A stretch of 51,485 nucleotides of DNA from an uncultured Rhodospirillales bacterium (GCA_903844135.1 CAIMSN010000088.1:1-51485); one strand, 5' to 3'; positions 40,624 to 50,388 are shown, counted from the stretch's first letter. Notes: generated from the sequence alone by a model not told the origin. A program made the numbers and translations.

Positions 40624-42363
40624 GTGCGTTTTTCCAGGATCGCCTCGCTCTCCCTGCTGCTGCCCTATCTGCGGCCCTATGTCGGCCGCACCGCCTTGGC
40701 CACGCTGTCGCTGCTGAGCGCGGCGCTGCTGCTGCTGGCGCTCGGCCAGGGAGTGCGCGGGCTGATCGATCGCGGCTTCGCCAGCGGCAGCACCGCGCAT
40801 CTCGATCACGTGGCGCTCGGCATGATGGCGGTGGTGGCGGCGCTGGCGGTGGCGACGGTGGCGCGCTTCTCGCTGGTGTCGTGGCTCGGTGAGCGGGTGG
40901 CGGCGGATCTCCGGCGCGACCTGTTCGAGCGGACCCTGTCGCTGTCGGCGGAATTCTTCGAGACCGCGCGGACCGGCGACATCCTGACCAGGCTGACGGC
41001 GGACATCGCGGTGCTGCAGTCGCTGATCGGCTCTGCGGTCTCGGTCTGGGTGCGCAACGCGCTGCTGCTGGTGGGCGCCCTGGTGATGCTGATCGTCACC
41101 AGCCCGAAGCTCGCCCTGGTGATCGTGCTGGTGGTGCCGCTGGTGGTGCTGCCGATGGTGCTGTTCGGGCGGCGCGAGCGGGCGCTGTCGCGCCAGGCGC
41201 AGGACCGCATCGCCGATCTCGGCGCCTATGCCGAGGAGACGGTGAACGCGCTGCGCATCGTGCAGGCCTATACCCACGAGGCGATCGACCGGGCGCGCTA
41301 CGCCGAGGCGATCGAGCGCTCGGTCTCCGCCGCGATCGCCAGGATCCGCACCCGGTCGATGCTGATCCTGGCGGTGATCCTGCTCGGGTTCGGGGCGATC
41401 GTGTTCAGCCTGTGGGTCGGCGGACGCGACGTGATCGCCGGGCGGCTCAGCGGCGGCGACCTGTCGGCGTTCGTGTTCTACGCCGTCATCCTGGCCAGTT
41501 CGGGCGCGCAGATGAGCGAGCTCTGGGGCGAGCTGCAGCGCGCCGGCGGCGCCGCGGACCGGCTGCGCGAGCTGCTGGACACGCGGCCGACGATCGCGGC
41601 CGCGGCCGATCCGGAGCGTCTGCCGGAGGTGGTCGCCGGGCGGGTGGCGTTCGAGGCGGTGACGTTCTTCTACCCGGCGCGGCCCGACCATGCGGCCTTG
41701 TCCGACTTCAGCCTCGACGTGGCGGCGGGAGAGACGGTGGCGCTGGTCGGGCCGTCCGGCGCCGGCAAAACCACGATCCTGCAGTTGCTGCTGCGCTTCT
41801 ACGATCCGCAGCAGGGACGCATCCGTCTCGACGGGGTCGACATCGCCCGTCTCGCGCCGGACGATCTGCGCCGGCAGCTCGGGATCGTCACCCAGGACCC
41901 GGTGATCTTCGGCGCCACGGCGATGGAGAACATCCGCTACGGACGGCCGGATGCGAGCGACGCGGCGGTGATCGCCGCCGCCCGCGCCGCGCATGCCGAT
42001 TTCATCGAGCGGATGCCGGAAGGATTCGCGAGCTTCCTGGGCGAGAAGGGCATCCGCCTGTCCGGCGGCCAGCGCCAGAGGATCGCCATCGCCCGTGCCA
42101 TCCTGCGCGATCCGCCGGTGCTGCTGCTCGACGAGGCGACCAGCGCGCTGGACGCGGAGTCCGAGCGCGCGGTGCAGGATGCGCTGGCGCATCTCGCCCA
42201 GGGCCGCACCACGCTGGTGGTGGCGCACCGGCTGGCCACGGTGCGCAACGCCGATCGGATCGTGGTGATCGAGGACGGACGAATCATCGCCACCGGCACC
42301 CATGACAGCCTGGTCCGGGAGGACGGGCTGTATGCCAGGCTGGCCGCATTACAGTTTCTATAA
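40624..42363 (+). CDS. MsbA-like homodimeric ABC exporter
   Basis: 579-aa half-transporter: an N-terminal six-helix ABC exporter domain (to about residue 310) joined to an ATPase with Walker A GPSGAGKTT, Q-loop VTQDPVIF, signature LSGGQRQRIAIARA, Walker B VLLLDEATSALD and switch VAHRL. All catalytic elements are intact, so it can work as a homodimer exporting lipids, lipid A precursors or hydrophobic compounds. The start is GTG 40624 with AAGG seven bases upstream; longer frames run back through the hydrolase gene and are artefacts. Substrate unknown. Confidence 0.88.
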   Translation: MRFSRIASLSLLLPYLRPYVGRTALATLSLLSAALLLLALGQGVRGLIDRGFASGSTAHLDHVALGMMAVVAALAVATVARFSLVSWLGERVAADLRRDLFERTLSLSAEFFETARTGDILTRLTADIAVLQSLIGSAVSVWVRNALLLVGALVMLIVTSPKLALVIVLVVPLVVLPMVLFGRRERALSRQAQDRIADLGAYAEETVNALRIVQAYTHEAIDRARYAEAIERSVSAAIARIRTRSMLILAVILLGFGAIVFSLWVGGRDVIAGRLSGGDLSAFVFYAVILASSGAQMSELWGELQRAGGAADRLRELLDTRPTIAAAADPERLPEVVAGRVAFEAVTFFYPARPDHAALSDFSLDVAAGETVALVGPSGAGKTTILQLLLRFYDPQQGRIRLDGVDIARLAPDDLRRQLGIVTQDPVIFGATAMENIRYGRPDASDAAVIAAARAAHADFIERMPEGFASFLGEKGIRLSGGQRQRIAIARAILRDPPVLLLDEATSALDAESERAVQDALAHLAQGRTTLVVAHRLATVRNADRIVVIEDGRIIATGTHDSLVREDGLYARLAALQFL

Positions 42364-42429
42364 GCTGGCGGCGATTGGCGATGCGGCCGGGGTTTGATAT
42401 GCGCTGCGCACCCAACATGAGTTGAACGC

Positions 42430-44535
42430 ATGTCTCATCCGTCCGTGGCGCAACGCCTGCTGCGTGCCTCCGTCTCCGCCGTCCTGCTGGCCGGGCTCGC
42501 CACTCCCGCCGCCCGTGCCGACGAAGGCATGTGGACGATGGACAATCTGCCTCTCGCGCAGCTCAAGCAACGCTACGGCTTCACCCCGTCCGCCGACTGG
42601 ATCACCCGCGTGACGCAGGCCTCTGCGCGTCTGGCGCTGGGCTGCTCGGCGTCGTTCGTCTCCGCCGACGGTCTGGTGATGACCAACCATCACTGTGCCA
42701 ACGAGTGCCTGGCCGAGTTGTCGCCCAAGGGCCAGAACTGGTTCCAGAACGGATTCTCCGCCAATGGCCAGTCGGCCGAGCCGCAATGCCCGGCGATGGA
42801 GCTGGACCGGCTCGACCGGATCAGCGACGTGACCGCGCAGATGGCCAAGGCGCTCGACGGCAAGCAGGGCGCCGCCTACAGCCAGGCGCAGAAGGCGGCC
42901 GAGGCCGGATTCGAGAAGGACTGCGTCGCCGGCGATGCGACACACTGGCGCTGCGACGTCGTCACGCTCTATCACGGCGGCAAGACCGCTCTGTATCGCT
43001 ACAAGCGCTACCAGGACGTGCGGCTGGTGTTCGCGCCCGACCAGAACGCGGCGTTCTTCGGCGGCGATCCCGACAATTTCAATTTCCCGCGCTACGATCT
43101 CGACCTGACGTTTCTACGTGCGTACGAGAACGGCAAGCCAGCCAAGACTACCTACTTCCCGTTCGATCCGGACGGGCCGAAGGCGGGCGAACTGGTCTTC
43201 ACCTCGGGCAACCCCGGTGCCACCTCGCGCGAGACTCCGGCGGCGGAGCTCGAGCTGCTGCGCGATCTCGAGCTGCCGTCCGGCATCGCCTACCTGTCCA
43301 CGCTCGACGGCGTGCTGTGGGAGTACGGCCGGCAGGGCGCGCAGCAGACCCAGGACGCTCAGGACGAGCTGTTCGGGGTCGAGAACAGCCTGAAGGTCTA
43401 TACCGGCTGGCAGCAGACCCTGGCGCAGCCGGGCACCATCGCCGCCAAGCGTGCGTTCGAGGCCGGGCTGAAATCCTGGATCGACGCCGATCCGAAGCGA
43501 AAGGCCACGTTCGGCGATCCGTGGGCCAGGCTGATGCCGGCGCTGGCCAAGGAGCGCCAGCTCTACACGCGCTACGCGATGCTCGAGGGCACGCGCAGTC
43601 CGCGCGGCTTCATGGGCGATCTCTACGGCTATGCGAAGATCCTGGTGCGGGGAGCGGCGGAGCGGGCCAAGCCGGATTCGCAGCGTCTGTCGGCCTTTCA
43701 CGACGCCAACATCCCGGCGCTGGAGGACAGCCTGAAATCCAGCGCGCCGGTGCATCCGGCGCTCGACGAGACGCTGCTGGCGTTCTCGCTGACCAAGCTG
43801 CGCCAGGTGCTGGGCGCCGACGACCCGACCGTGCATCTGGTGCTGGGCCATGACAGTCCGGAAGGGCTGGCGAAATCGGCGGTCGAGGGCACCAAGCTCG
43901 GCGACCCCGCCGCGCGCATGGCGTTGTGGACCGGCGGCGAGGCGGCGATCAAGGCGTCGACCGATCCGATGATCGTGCTGGCGCGAACCATAGAACCGAC
44001 CGCGCGGGCGCTGCACGACGAATGGGACAACGACGTGGTGTCGGTGAAGCGCCAGACCAGCGAGACCATCGCCAAGGCGCGGTTCGCGCGCGACGGAAGC
44101 AACACCTATCCGGACGCGACCTTCACCCAGCGCGTCTCGTTCGGGCAGGTGAAGGGCTGGGACGAGAACGGCAGGCAGATCTCGCCGTTCACGACGTTCG
44201 CCGGGCTGTACGACCGCGCCACCGGCAGCGATCCGTTCAAGCTGACCCAGGGCTGGATCGACGCCAAGCCGCATCTCGACCTCGCCACCAAGTTCGATTT
44301 CGCCACCACCAACGACATCATCGGCGGCAATTCCGGCAGCCCGGTGATCGACGCCAGGGGCCATGCGGTCGGGCTGATCTTCGACGGCAACATCCATTCG
44401 ATCGGCGGCGACTTCACCTATGACGGCGCGCAGAACCGTGCCGTCGCGGTGGACAGCGCGGCGATCCTGGCGGCGCTGCGCGTGGTGTACAAGAACCAGG
44501 CGGTGGCGGACGAGCTGGTCAAGGGGCATCTCTGA
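42430..44535 (+). CDS. S46-family serine peptidase (DPP7/DPP11-like)
   Basis: 701-aa exported peptidase. The signal peptide ends near residue 30 (LAGLATPAARA-DEG). The chymotrypsin-like triad is seen as His in MTNHHCAN (87/88), Asp in PRYDLDLTF (D225) and Ser in IGGNSGSPVID (S635). S46 enzymes are periplasmic dipeptidyl aminopeptidases that cut dipeptides from the N-terminus of peptides; specificity for hydrophobic or acidic residues cannot be read safely here. Length matches the family (~700 aa). It stands alone, 66 bp after the ABC exporter, and is convergent with the AraC gene. Confidence 0.92.
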   Translation: MSHPSVAQRLLRASVSAVLLAGLATPAARADEGMWTMDNLPLAQLKQRYGFTPSADWITRVTQASARLALGCSASFVSADGLVMTNHHCANECLAELSPKGQNWFQNGFSANGQSAEPQCPAMELDRLDRISDVTAQMAKALDGKQGAAYSQAQKAAEAGFEKDCVAGDATHWRCDVVTLYHGGKTALYRYKRYQDVRLVFAPDQNAAFFGGDPDNFNFPRYDLDLTFLRAYENGKPAKTTYFPFDPDGPKAGELVFTSGNPGATSRETPAAELELLRDLELPSGIAYLSTLDGVLWEYGRQGAQQTQDAQDELFGVENSLKVYTGWQQTLAQPGTIAAKRAFEAGLKSWIDADPKRKATFGDPWARLMPALAKERQLYTRYAMLEGTRSPRGFMGDLYGYAKILVRGAAERAKPDSQRLSAFHDANIPALEDSLKSSAPVHPALDETLLAFSLTKLRQVLGADDPTVHLVLGHDSPEGLAKSAVEGTKLGDPAARMALWTGGEAAIKASTDPMIVLARTIEPTARALHDEWDNDVVSVKRQTSETIAKARFARDGSNTYPDATFTQRVSFGQVKGWDENGRQISPFTTFAGLYDRATGSDPFKLTQGWIDAKPHLDLATKFDFATTNDIIGGNSGSPVIDARGHAVGLIFDGNIHSIGGDFTYDGAQNRAVAVDSAAILAALRVVYKNQAVADELVKGHL

Positions 44536-44556
44536 GCGGCAGTGCCGGTTCAATCA

Positions 44557-45441
44557 TCAGGCGCGGCCGGCAAACATACCGCTGCGACGAAAATCCTGAG
44601 GCGGCATACCGAAGAAGCGGCGGAACACCTTGGAGAAATAGTTCGCGTCGGCGAAGCCGCATCGCTGCGCGATCAGCTTGATCGGGACGGCATCGTCAGC
44701 CCGCAGGAGACGGGCCGCCTCCTCCATCCTGGCCCGCAACAGATAGCGTGCCGGTGACATGCCCTCATGCTGTGCGAACAGCCGGGAGAAATGATAGCGG
44801 CTGTAGCCTGATGCCCTGGCGAGCTTGGCGACGTCGAGAAGGCCGGCCGGATCGGCATGACACAGGGAGATTGCACGCTCGATCGCAGCGGGCCGCTTCG
44901 ATTGGGTTCGCACCGCCCCCCAGGACAGCAGGTCGTCGGCCAACTGCATGGCGATGCCGTAGGCCATGGCCGACGCCTGCGCCGGCGTCGCCACGTCATT
45001 GCGCAAAACCGAGAGGCAGAGCCCGGCGAGCCGTTCGACGCTGGCGTCGGGAAGCGTCACCACCGGGCCGGCCAGCTTGAGTTCCTGCCACAGGCGCAGC
45101 ATTTCCCGGCCGTGCAGGCAGATCCAGAAGAACCGCCAGCGATCGCCGCGCGCCAGCCAGTAGCGGTTATCGTGCGGGAAGCTGAGCAGCATGGTCTGGC
45201 CGGGCGCCAGATCGAAATGGCGGCTTTCGTAGCGCAGGCGGCCGCGACCGGCGATCGTGTGCTGCAGCAGCACGAACGGCGCATCGCCGCGCTTCAGCCC
45301 ATGCCAGTCGTAGGTCCGCGCCTCGCAGCTCTCATGCCCGGCGCTGCTGAGCATCGCGTGCAGCCGATAGCGGTCCTTGGGGAAGGCCAGGGACACGCCG
45401 TCATCGCCGAACGCTTCCAGCTCATTCAGCACGGAATTCAC
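44557..45441 (-). CDS. AraC-family regulator of the GH4/sugar transport genes
   Basis: 294-aa regulator with an N-terminal cupin-type sugar-sensing domain (HTIAGRGRLRYESRHFDLAP, GQTMLLSFPHDNRYWL) and a C-terminal double helix-turn-helix (SGYSRYHFSRLFAQHEGMSP; IAQRCGFADANYFSKVFRRF). The start is taken at GTG 45441; TTG 45447 is also possible, with GAGG about 10 bases before it. The frame is open to 45765, but that part overlaps the GH4 gene and has no domain. It is divergent from the GH4-ABC operon, so activation of that operon by the imported sugar is the natural reading. Confidence 0.88.
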   Translation of the reverse strand: MNSVLNELEAFGDDGVSLAFPKDRYRLHAMLSSAGHESCEARTYDWHGLKRGDAPFVLLQHTIAGRGRLRYESRHFDLAPGQTMLLSFPHDNRYWLARGDRWRFFWICLHGREMLRLWQELKLAGPVVTLPDASVERLAGLCLSVLRNDVATPAQASAMAYGIAMQLADDLLSWGAVRTQSKRPAAIERAISLCHADPAGLLDVAKLARASGYSRYHFSRLFAQHEGMSPARYLLRARMEEAARLLRADDAVPIKLIAQRCGFADANYFSKVFRRFFGMPPQDFRRSGMFAGRA

Positions 45442-45462
45442 CGACAAAGCACGATTTTCCTC

Positions 45463-45485
45463 TTTTGCTAGGCTCTTGGGCAAAA
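45463..45485. promoter_or_regulatory. Inverted repeat in the AraC/GH4 divergent promoter region
   Basis: TTTTGC (45463-45468) and GCAAAA (45480-45485) form a perfect 6-bp dyad with 11 bp between centres of the arms, in an unusually A/T-rich part of the 127-bp divergent gap. It is a candidate binding site for the AraC regulator or another repressor. AraC proteins more often use direct repeats, so the assignment is open. Confidence 0.4.
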
Positions 45486-45568
45486 CATCCTGGCACAAAC
45501 TTACCCGCCACCAGAAGCGGCCCTCGGACCAAGCGCTCGTCGCCGCCCTCGGACCGACCAGGAGAGCC

Positions 45569-47053
45569 ATGAAAGTCACCGTCATAGGGGCCGGCAGCGT
45601 CGGCTTCACCCGCAAGCTGGTGCGCGACATCCTCAAGGTGCCGGCGCTTGCCGACACCGAATTCGCGCTGCACGACATCAATGCGCAAAACCTCGACATG
45701 GTCGCGCAGCTCATCGGAAAGGACATTGCCGCCAACCGCCTGCCCGCCCGCATCACCACCTCCACGGACCGCAGGACGGCGCTGGAGGGTGCCCGTTACA
45801 TCATCTGCTGCGTGCGCATCGGCGGGCTCGAGGCGTTCCACCACGATATCGAGGTGCCGCTCCGCTACGGTGTCGACCAGTGCGTCGGCGATACCATCTG
45901 CGCCGGCGGGCTGATGTACGGCATGCGGACCGTGCCCGAGATCCTGGCCTTCTGCCGCGACATCAAGGCAGTCGCGGAGCCCGGCGCCTGGTTCCTGAAC
46001 TACGCCAACCCGATGGCGATGAACACATGGGCGGCGATCGAGCATGGCGGCGTGGCGCAGACCATCGGACTGTGTCACGGCGTACAGCATGGCTGGCGAC
46101 AGATCGCCGAGGTCCTGGGCGCGGAGCGGCCGGAGGACGTCGCGTATGTCTGCTCGGGCATCAATCACCAGACCTGGTACGTCGACCTGCGCTGGAACGG
46201 ACGGAAGATCGGCAGGGACGAGCTGCTGGCGGCGTTCGAGCGCCATCCGGCGATCTCCCGCGAGGAGAAGGTGCGGATCGACGTGCTGCGTCGCTTCGGC
46301 GTCTATTCGACCGAAAGCAACGGCCATCTCAGCGAGTATCTGCCCTGGTATCGCAAGCGTCCGGACGAGATCAACGACTGGATCGACCTGTCGAACTGGA
46401 TCAACGGGGAGACAGGCGGCTACCTGCGTTACTGCACGGAGCAGCGCAACTGGTTCGAGACCGATTTCCCACGCTGGCTTTCCGAAGCCGGGACGCCGCT
46501 CCAGGATTACGAGCGTTCCGACGAGCACTGCTCGCATATCATCGAGGCGCTGGAGACCGGCAGCGTGTATCGCGGCCATTTCAACGTCCGCAACGACGGG
46601 CTGGTCACGAACCTGGCACCTGACTGCATCGTCGAGACACCCGGCTTCGTCGACCGGTTCGGTCTGAACATGGTGGCCGGCATCGAATTGCCGCTGGCCT
46701 GCGCCGCGACGTGCAGCGTGTCGGTGAACGTGCAGCGCATGGCGCTCAAGGCCGCAGTCGAGGGCGATCTCGACATGCTGCGTCTGGCGATGCTGCACGA
46801 CCCGCTGGTCGGCGCAGTCTGCAATCCGGAGGAGGTCTGGCAGATGGTCGACGAGCTGCTGGTCGCCCAGGCGCCCTGGCTCCCCCAGTTCGCCTGGGCG
46901 ATCGACGATGCGCGGAAACGGATGAGCCGAGCCCGGACCATGACCCGCGCTTCCGCTGGCGCCGCGCGCCTCTCGGTCCGCACCGTCGACGAGTTGCGCT
47001 CCGATCGCAGCGACCGCTCCGCGGCGGAATCGCCCTCGTCGCTCACTGGCTGA
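45569..47053 (+). CDS. GH4 glycosidase (alpha-galactosidase MelA-like)
   Basis: 494-aa NAD+- and metal-dependent glycosidase of family GH4, which works by oxidation-elimination rather than direct hydrolysis. NAD+-binding motif GAGSVGFTRK starts at residue 7; the metal-binding cysteine and histidine are in GLCHGVQHG and GINHQTWY; the LNYANPMAMNTWA loop is typical. Overall pattern (VGDTICAGGLMYGMRTVPEI) is closest to MelA alpha-galactosidases; alpha-galacturonidase or alpha-glucuronidase are alternatives. It is cytosolic. ATG 45569 follows AGGAGAG. First gene of the operon with the sugar ABC importer. Confidence 0.88.
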   Translation: MKVTVIGAGSVGFTRKLVRDILKVPALADTEFALHDINAQNLDMVAQLIGKDIAANRLPARITTSTDRRTALEGARYIICCVRIGGLEAFHHDIEVPLRYGVDQCVGDTICAGGLMYGMRTVPEILAFCRDIKAVAEPGAWFLNYANPMAMNTWAAIEHGGVAQTIGLCHGVQHGWRQIAEVLGAERPEDVAYVCSGINHQTWYVDLRWNGRKIGRDELLAAFERHPAISREEKVRIDVLRRFGVYSTESNGHLSEYLPWYRKRPDEINDWIDLSNWINGETGGYLRYCTEQRNWFETDFPRWLSEAGTPLQDYERSDEHCSHIIEALETGSVYRGHFNVRNDGLVTNLAPDCIVETPGFVDRFGLNMVAGIELPLACAATCSVSVNVQRMALKAAVEGDLDMLRLAMLHDPLVGAVCNPEEVWQMVDELLVAQAPWLPQFAWAIDDARKRMSRARTMTRASAGAARLSVRTVDELRSDRSDRSAAESPSSLTG

Positions 47054-47102
47054 GCCTGACGTAACATTGCCAAAAACAACAATAAAACCGGGAGACAAGA
47101 CC

Positions 47103-48401
47103 ATGGGATCGTCCAGGAACGGCCTGCTCAGTCGTGTTTCGTCACTCATGATGTGCGCAGCAATCGCCGTGGCCGCTGGCTACGTCCTGTCGGCACCGCC
47201 GGCTGCAGCCGCCGAGCCGGTCACGCTGCATTTCTGGGTCGCCTGGGACCCGACTCTGCCCGACGCCAAGATCGCACAGGACCAGATCAAGCAGTATGAG
47301 GCCAGCCATCCGGGCGTGACGATCGACGTCCAGGACATGAGCTTCGGCGCCATGCACGACAAGCTGGTCACGGCTCTCGCCGGCGGCCAGCCGCCCGATG
47401 TAAGCTGGGGACTTGCCGAGTGGCTGGGCGAGCTGAACCGCATGGGCGCCCTGGCCGATCTGACCCAGCCGGCCAGCACCTGGCCGGACCGCGCCGCGCT
47501 GTATCCGAACGCCCTGGCCGGCCTGACCATCGACGGGCATCTGATGGCGCTGCCGCATTATCTCGGTATTCGCGCACTGCTCTATCACGGCGACCTGTTG
47601 AAGCAGGCCGGGATCGCGGCACCGCCGACCCGTTGGGACGAGCTCATTGCCGATTCGGAAAAGATCCATGCCAAGACAGGAAAATACGGCTTCGGTGTGT
47701 CCGACGACACGGTCCGCGCGCCGCAGGAACTGTTCACGCTGATGGCTCAGAACAACGTCGCCGTCGCCGAGCCGCGCGGCGAGGGCCGCTATCGCAATGA
47801 CTGGGACACCGACCAGGCCCAGCTCGGACGCATGACCGAAGTGCTGGCTTTGTACAAGACCATGCTCGACAAGGGCGCGATCGCCCCGAATGCCACAAGT
47901 TGGGGCTGGGAAGAGGAGGACAACAACTTCGCGCTCGGCCAGTACGCGATGGTCATGGATGGCTCCTGGATGCACCTGCACGTCGCGCAATATCCCGACA
48001 GCATGAAGGATGTCGCGATCAGCCCGCCGCCCGCGCTCGCACGCGCCGCGACCTATTTCGAGATCAACCCGCTCTACGTCTACAAGGCGAGTCCGCATCC
48101 GAAGGAGGCGTTCGCGTTCGCCTCGTTCCTCGACAGCAAGGGCTACCAGAGTGTCGCCCGGCCGGAGGACAGCCCACGCATGGACGTCACCGGCAAGGAC
48201 ATCTGGGGGACCGAGTTCAGCAAGCTGGCCGCGATCGGGCACGCCTTCCCGCCGATCGCCCTCGGCCAGGTCGCGCGCGACATGCAGGAGGCGATCGGGC
48301 GCGTGCTGCTGAAGAAGGAGGATCCGGCGACGGTGGCGACGTGGCTGGGGCGCGCGATCAACAAGGCCCTGAGGCAGTCGGGCGAATTGGCCTCGAGCTG
48401 A
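47103..48401 (+). CDS. Sugar ABC transporter substrate-binding protein
   Basis: 432-aa extracellular binding protein of family 1 (MalE/UgpB type). The signal peptide ends near residue 37 (SAPPAAAAEPVTLHFW). The fold signature WVAWDPTLPDAKIAQDQIKQ and the later GQYAMVMDGSWM fit carbohydrate-binding members. ATG 47103 is chosen because GGGAG lies nine bases upstream and it begins the signal peptide; the frame is open 36 bases further. It follows the GH4 gene and precedes two permease genes, so the ligand is probably the galactoside or uronide cleaved by GH4. Confidence 0.88.
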   Translation: MGSSRNGLLSRVSSLMMCAAIAVAAGYVLSAPPAAAAEPVTLHFWVAWDPTLPDAKIAQDQIKQYEASHPGVTIDVQDMSFGAMHDKLVTALAGGQPPDVSWGLAEWLGELNRMGALADLTQPASTWPDRAALYPNALAGLTIDGHLMALPHYLGIRALLYHGDLLKQAGIAAPPTRWDELIADSEKIHAKTGKYGFGVSDDTVRAPQELFTLMAQNNVAVAEPRGEGRYRNDWDTDQAQLGRMTEVLALYKTMLDKGAIAPNATSWGWEEEDNNFALGQYAMVMDGSWMHLHVAQYPDSMKDVAISPPPALARAATYFEINPLYVYKASPHPKEAFAFASFLDSKGYQSVARPEDSPRMDVTGKDIWGTEFSKLAAIGHAFPPIALGQVARDMQEAIGRVLLKKEDPATVATWLGRAINKALRQSGELASS

Positions 48402-48413
48402 TCGGCCGGTTCG

Positions 48414-49379
48414 ATGAAGTCCCTCTCGGGCATGGCCGCACAGTCCGGTATGGGGGCGGCGCGTAAGGCCCCGGCGCGCGCGGCCGCGTCGCGCGTCGAC
48501 AGGGCGCGACGCGTGGCGCTCCTGTTCACCGCGCCGGCCTTCGCGTTTTTCATCCTGCTGTCGGTCTATCCGCTGCTACGCGTCGTCTGGCAGAGCCTCC
48601 GCTATGCGAATCTCGTCAATCCGTCGGTCTCCGGTTTTGCCGGCCTTGATAATTTCCGCACGATCTTCGAGGACGACGATTTCTTCCCGGCACTCGGCCA
48701 TACCGCGCTCTGGACCGGGCTTTCGGTGATCGGCGAATACTGTCTCGGGCTGGTCTCGGCCCTGGCCCTGAATGCCAAGATCCGCGGACGTGGCCTGTTC
48801 CGCGCCATCATCATCACGCCCTGGGTGATCCCGATCGTCGTCGCCGGCATGAATTGGAGCTGGATCCTGACGCCGGAATATGGCGTGCTCAATCTCTGGC
48901 TCGTCCGGCTCGGCGTGATCCACGAGCCGATCGCCTGGCTCGGCCGGCCGGATACGGCCCTGTTGTCCGTGACGCTGGTGAATATCTGGCGTTCTTTTCC
49001 CTTCTATACCATCAGCCTGCTGGCGGCGCTGCAGGCGGTGCCCTCCGACCTGCACGAGGCGGCCGCTCTCGACGGCGCGGGATCCTGGGCCAGGTTCCGC
49101 TTCGTCACGCTGCCGCATCTGCGGACCGTGTCGCTCACCCTGATCGTGATGCATGTCGTGTGGACCGCGGTGAATTTCGATTTCATCTGGGTGATGACCC
49201 AGGGCGGCCCGCTGAACAGCTCCGAGACGCTGCCGATCATGATCTACCGTTATGCCATGCAGTCCTTCGACGTCGGCGCGGCATGCGCGCTCGCCAGCAT
49301 GATGATGGGTTTCATGGCGACCGTCTTCTTCGTCCAGTACTACGCCAACCAGCGTCTCGGCGCGGCCAGGACGTCCTGA
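48414..49379 (+). CDS. Sugar ABC transporter permease (MalF type)
   Basis: 321-aa inner-membrane permease. After a ~35-residue cytoplasmic N-terminus come six hydrophobic segments; the EAA loop is DLHEAAALDGAGSWARFRFV with TLPHLR. ATG 48414 has no strong Shine-Dalgarno; the in-frame ATG at 48432 is an alternative. It sits 12 bp after the binding-protein gene and two bases before the next permease gene, its channel partner. Confidence 0.9.
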   Translation: MKSLSGMAAQSGMGAARKAPARAAASRVDRARRVALLFTAPAFAFFILLSVYPLLRVVWQSLRYANLVNPSVSGFAGLDNFRTIFEDDDFFPALGHTALWTGLSVIGEYCLGLVSALALNAKIRGRGLFRAIIITPWVIPIVVAGMNWSWILTPEYGVLNLWLVRLGVIHEPIAWLGRPDTALLSVTLVNIWRSFPFYTISLLAALQAVPSDLHEAAALDGAGSWARFRFVTLPHLRTVSLTLIVMHVVWTAVNFDFIWVMTQGGPLNSSETLPIMIYRYAMQSFDVGAACALASMMMGFMATVFFVQYYANQRLGAARTS

Positions 49380-49381
49380 CC

Positions 49382-50227
49382 ATGGTCGTCGGCAAGACCG
49401 TCCGGCGTCTGCAATCCGCCCTCGCCTACGGCGTTCTCTTCGCACTCGCGACGTTCTGCGCCTTTCCGCTGCTCTGGATGGTCGATACCGCGCTCAAGCC
49501 TCTGCAGGAAATACAGAGCCTTCATCCGACGCTGTTGATCGTGCACCCGTCGTTCGACAGCTTCCGGCGCGTGCTGTTCCAGACCGACTTCCCGATCTAT
49601 TTCCGCAACAGCGTGATCGTCGCCGCGGGGTCCACGATCCTGACGCTGCTGATCGCGATCTTCGCGGCCTACGTCCTGAGCCGGTTCGCACGGAGCACCC
49701 TGTCCCGCACCCTGACCTCGGCGCTCCTGCTCTCGCAGATGATCCCCGGCGTGCTGCTGCTGGTGCCGCTGTATCTGCTGATGCGGACCCTCGGCCTGCT
49801 CAGCTCCTATGGCGGCCTGATCATCGTCTATTGCACCTTCACCGTGCCGCTCTGCGTCTTCATGCTCAAGGGCTTCTTCGACGCCATCCCGGGCGAGATC
49901 GAACAGGCGGCGGAAATGGACGGGTGCTCGCGCGTGGGCTTCGTCTACCGCATCCTGCTTCCCCTGTCCGCACCCGGCGTGCTGGCGGCCGGCGCGTTCG
50001 CCTTCATCAACGCCTGGAACGAGTTCATGTTCGCCTACGTCTTCATCAACGACGAGGCGCACCGCACGCTGACTCCTGGGATCATGATGTTCAGGAGTGC
50101 CCACGTCACCGACTGGGGTGGCCTCATGGCCGCCTCGGTCCTGGCGGTGGTGCCTGTCGCAGCCTGCTTCCTCTATCTGCAGCGCTTTCTCATCGACGGA
50201 TTGACCTCTGGGGCGGTCAAGGGCTGA
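49382..50227 (+). CDS. Sugar ABC transporter permease (MalG type)
   Basis: 281-aa inner-membrane permease with six hydrophobic segments; the EAA loop is EIEQAAEMDGCSRVGFVYRI followed by LLPLSAPG. The start is ATG 49382, two bases after the stop of the MalF-type gene. It is the last gene of the operon: no ATP-binding subunit follows, and the next gene is an unrelated lipoprotein. The transporter must therefore borrow an ATPase encoded elsewhere. Confidence 0.9.
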   Translation: MVVGKTVRRLQSALAYGVLFALATFCAFPLLWMVDTALKPLQEIQSLHPTLLIVHPSFDSFRRVLFQTDFPIYFRNSVIVAAGSTILTLLIAIFAAYVLSRFARSTLSRTLTSALLLSQMIPGVLLLVPLYLLMRTLGLLSSYGGLIIVYCTFTVPLCVFMLKGFFDAIPGEIEQAAEMDGCSRVGFVYRILLPLSAPGVLAAGAFAFINAWNEFMFAYVFINDEAHRTLTPGIMMFRSAHVTDWGGLMAASVLAVVPVAACFLYLQRFLIDGLTSGAVKG

Positions 50228-50388
50228 AACCCTGAGCAAGGCCCTGCCTTCGCTCCGATCCGACGCGACCGTCCGGGCTCCGCCGCATGGCGCGAGCGGT
50301 CGTTGCGGAATGTCGCCCGTATCGTCAGCCTCGATGCCACCGGACCGCCTTTTCGACGTTGAGCGTGAAACAGTTGGAGAACCGTTCC

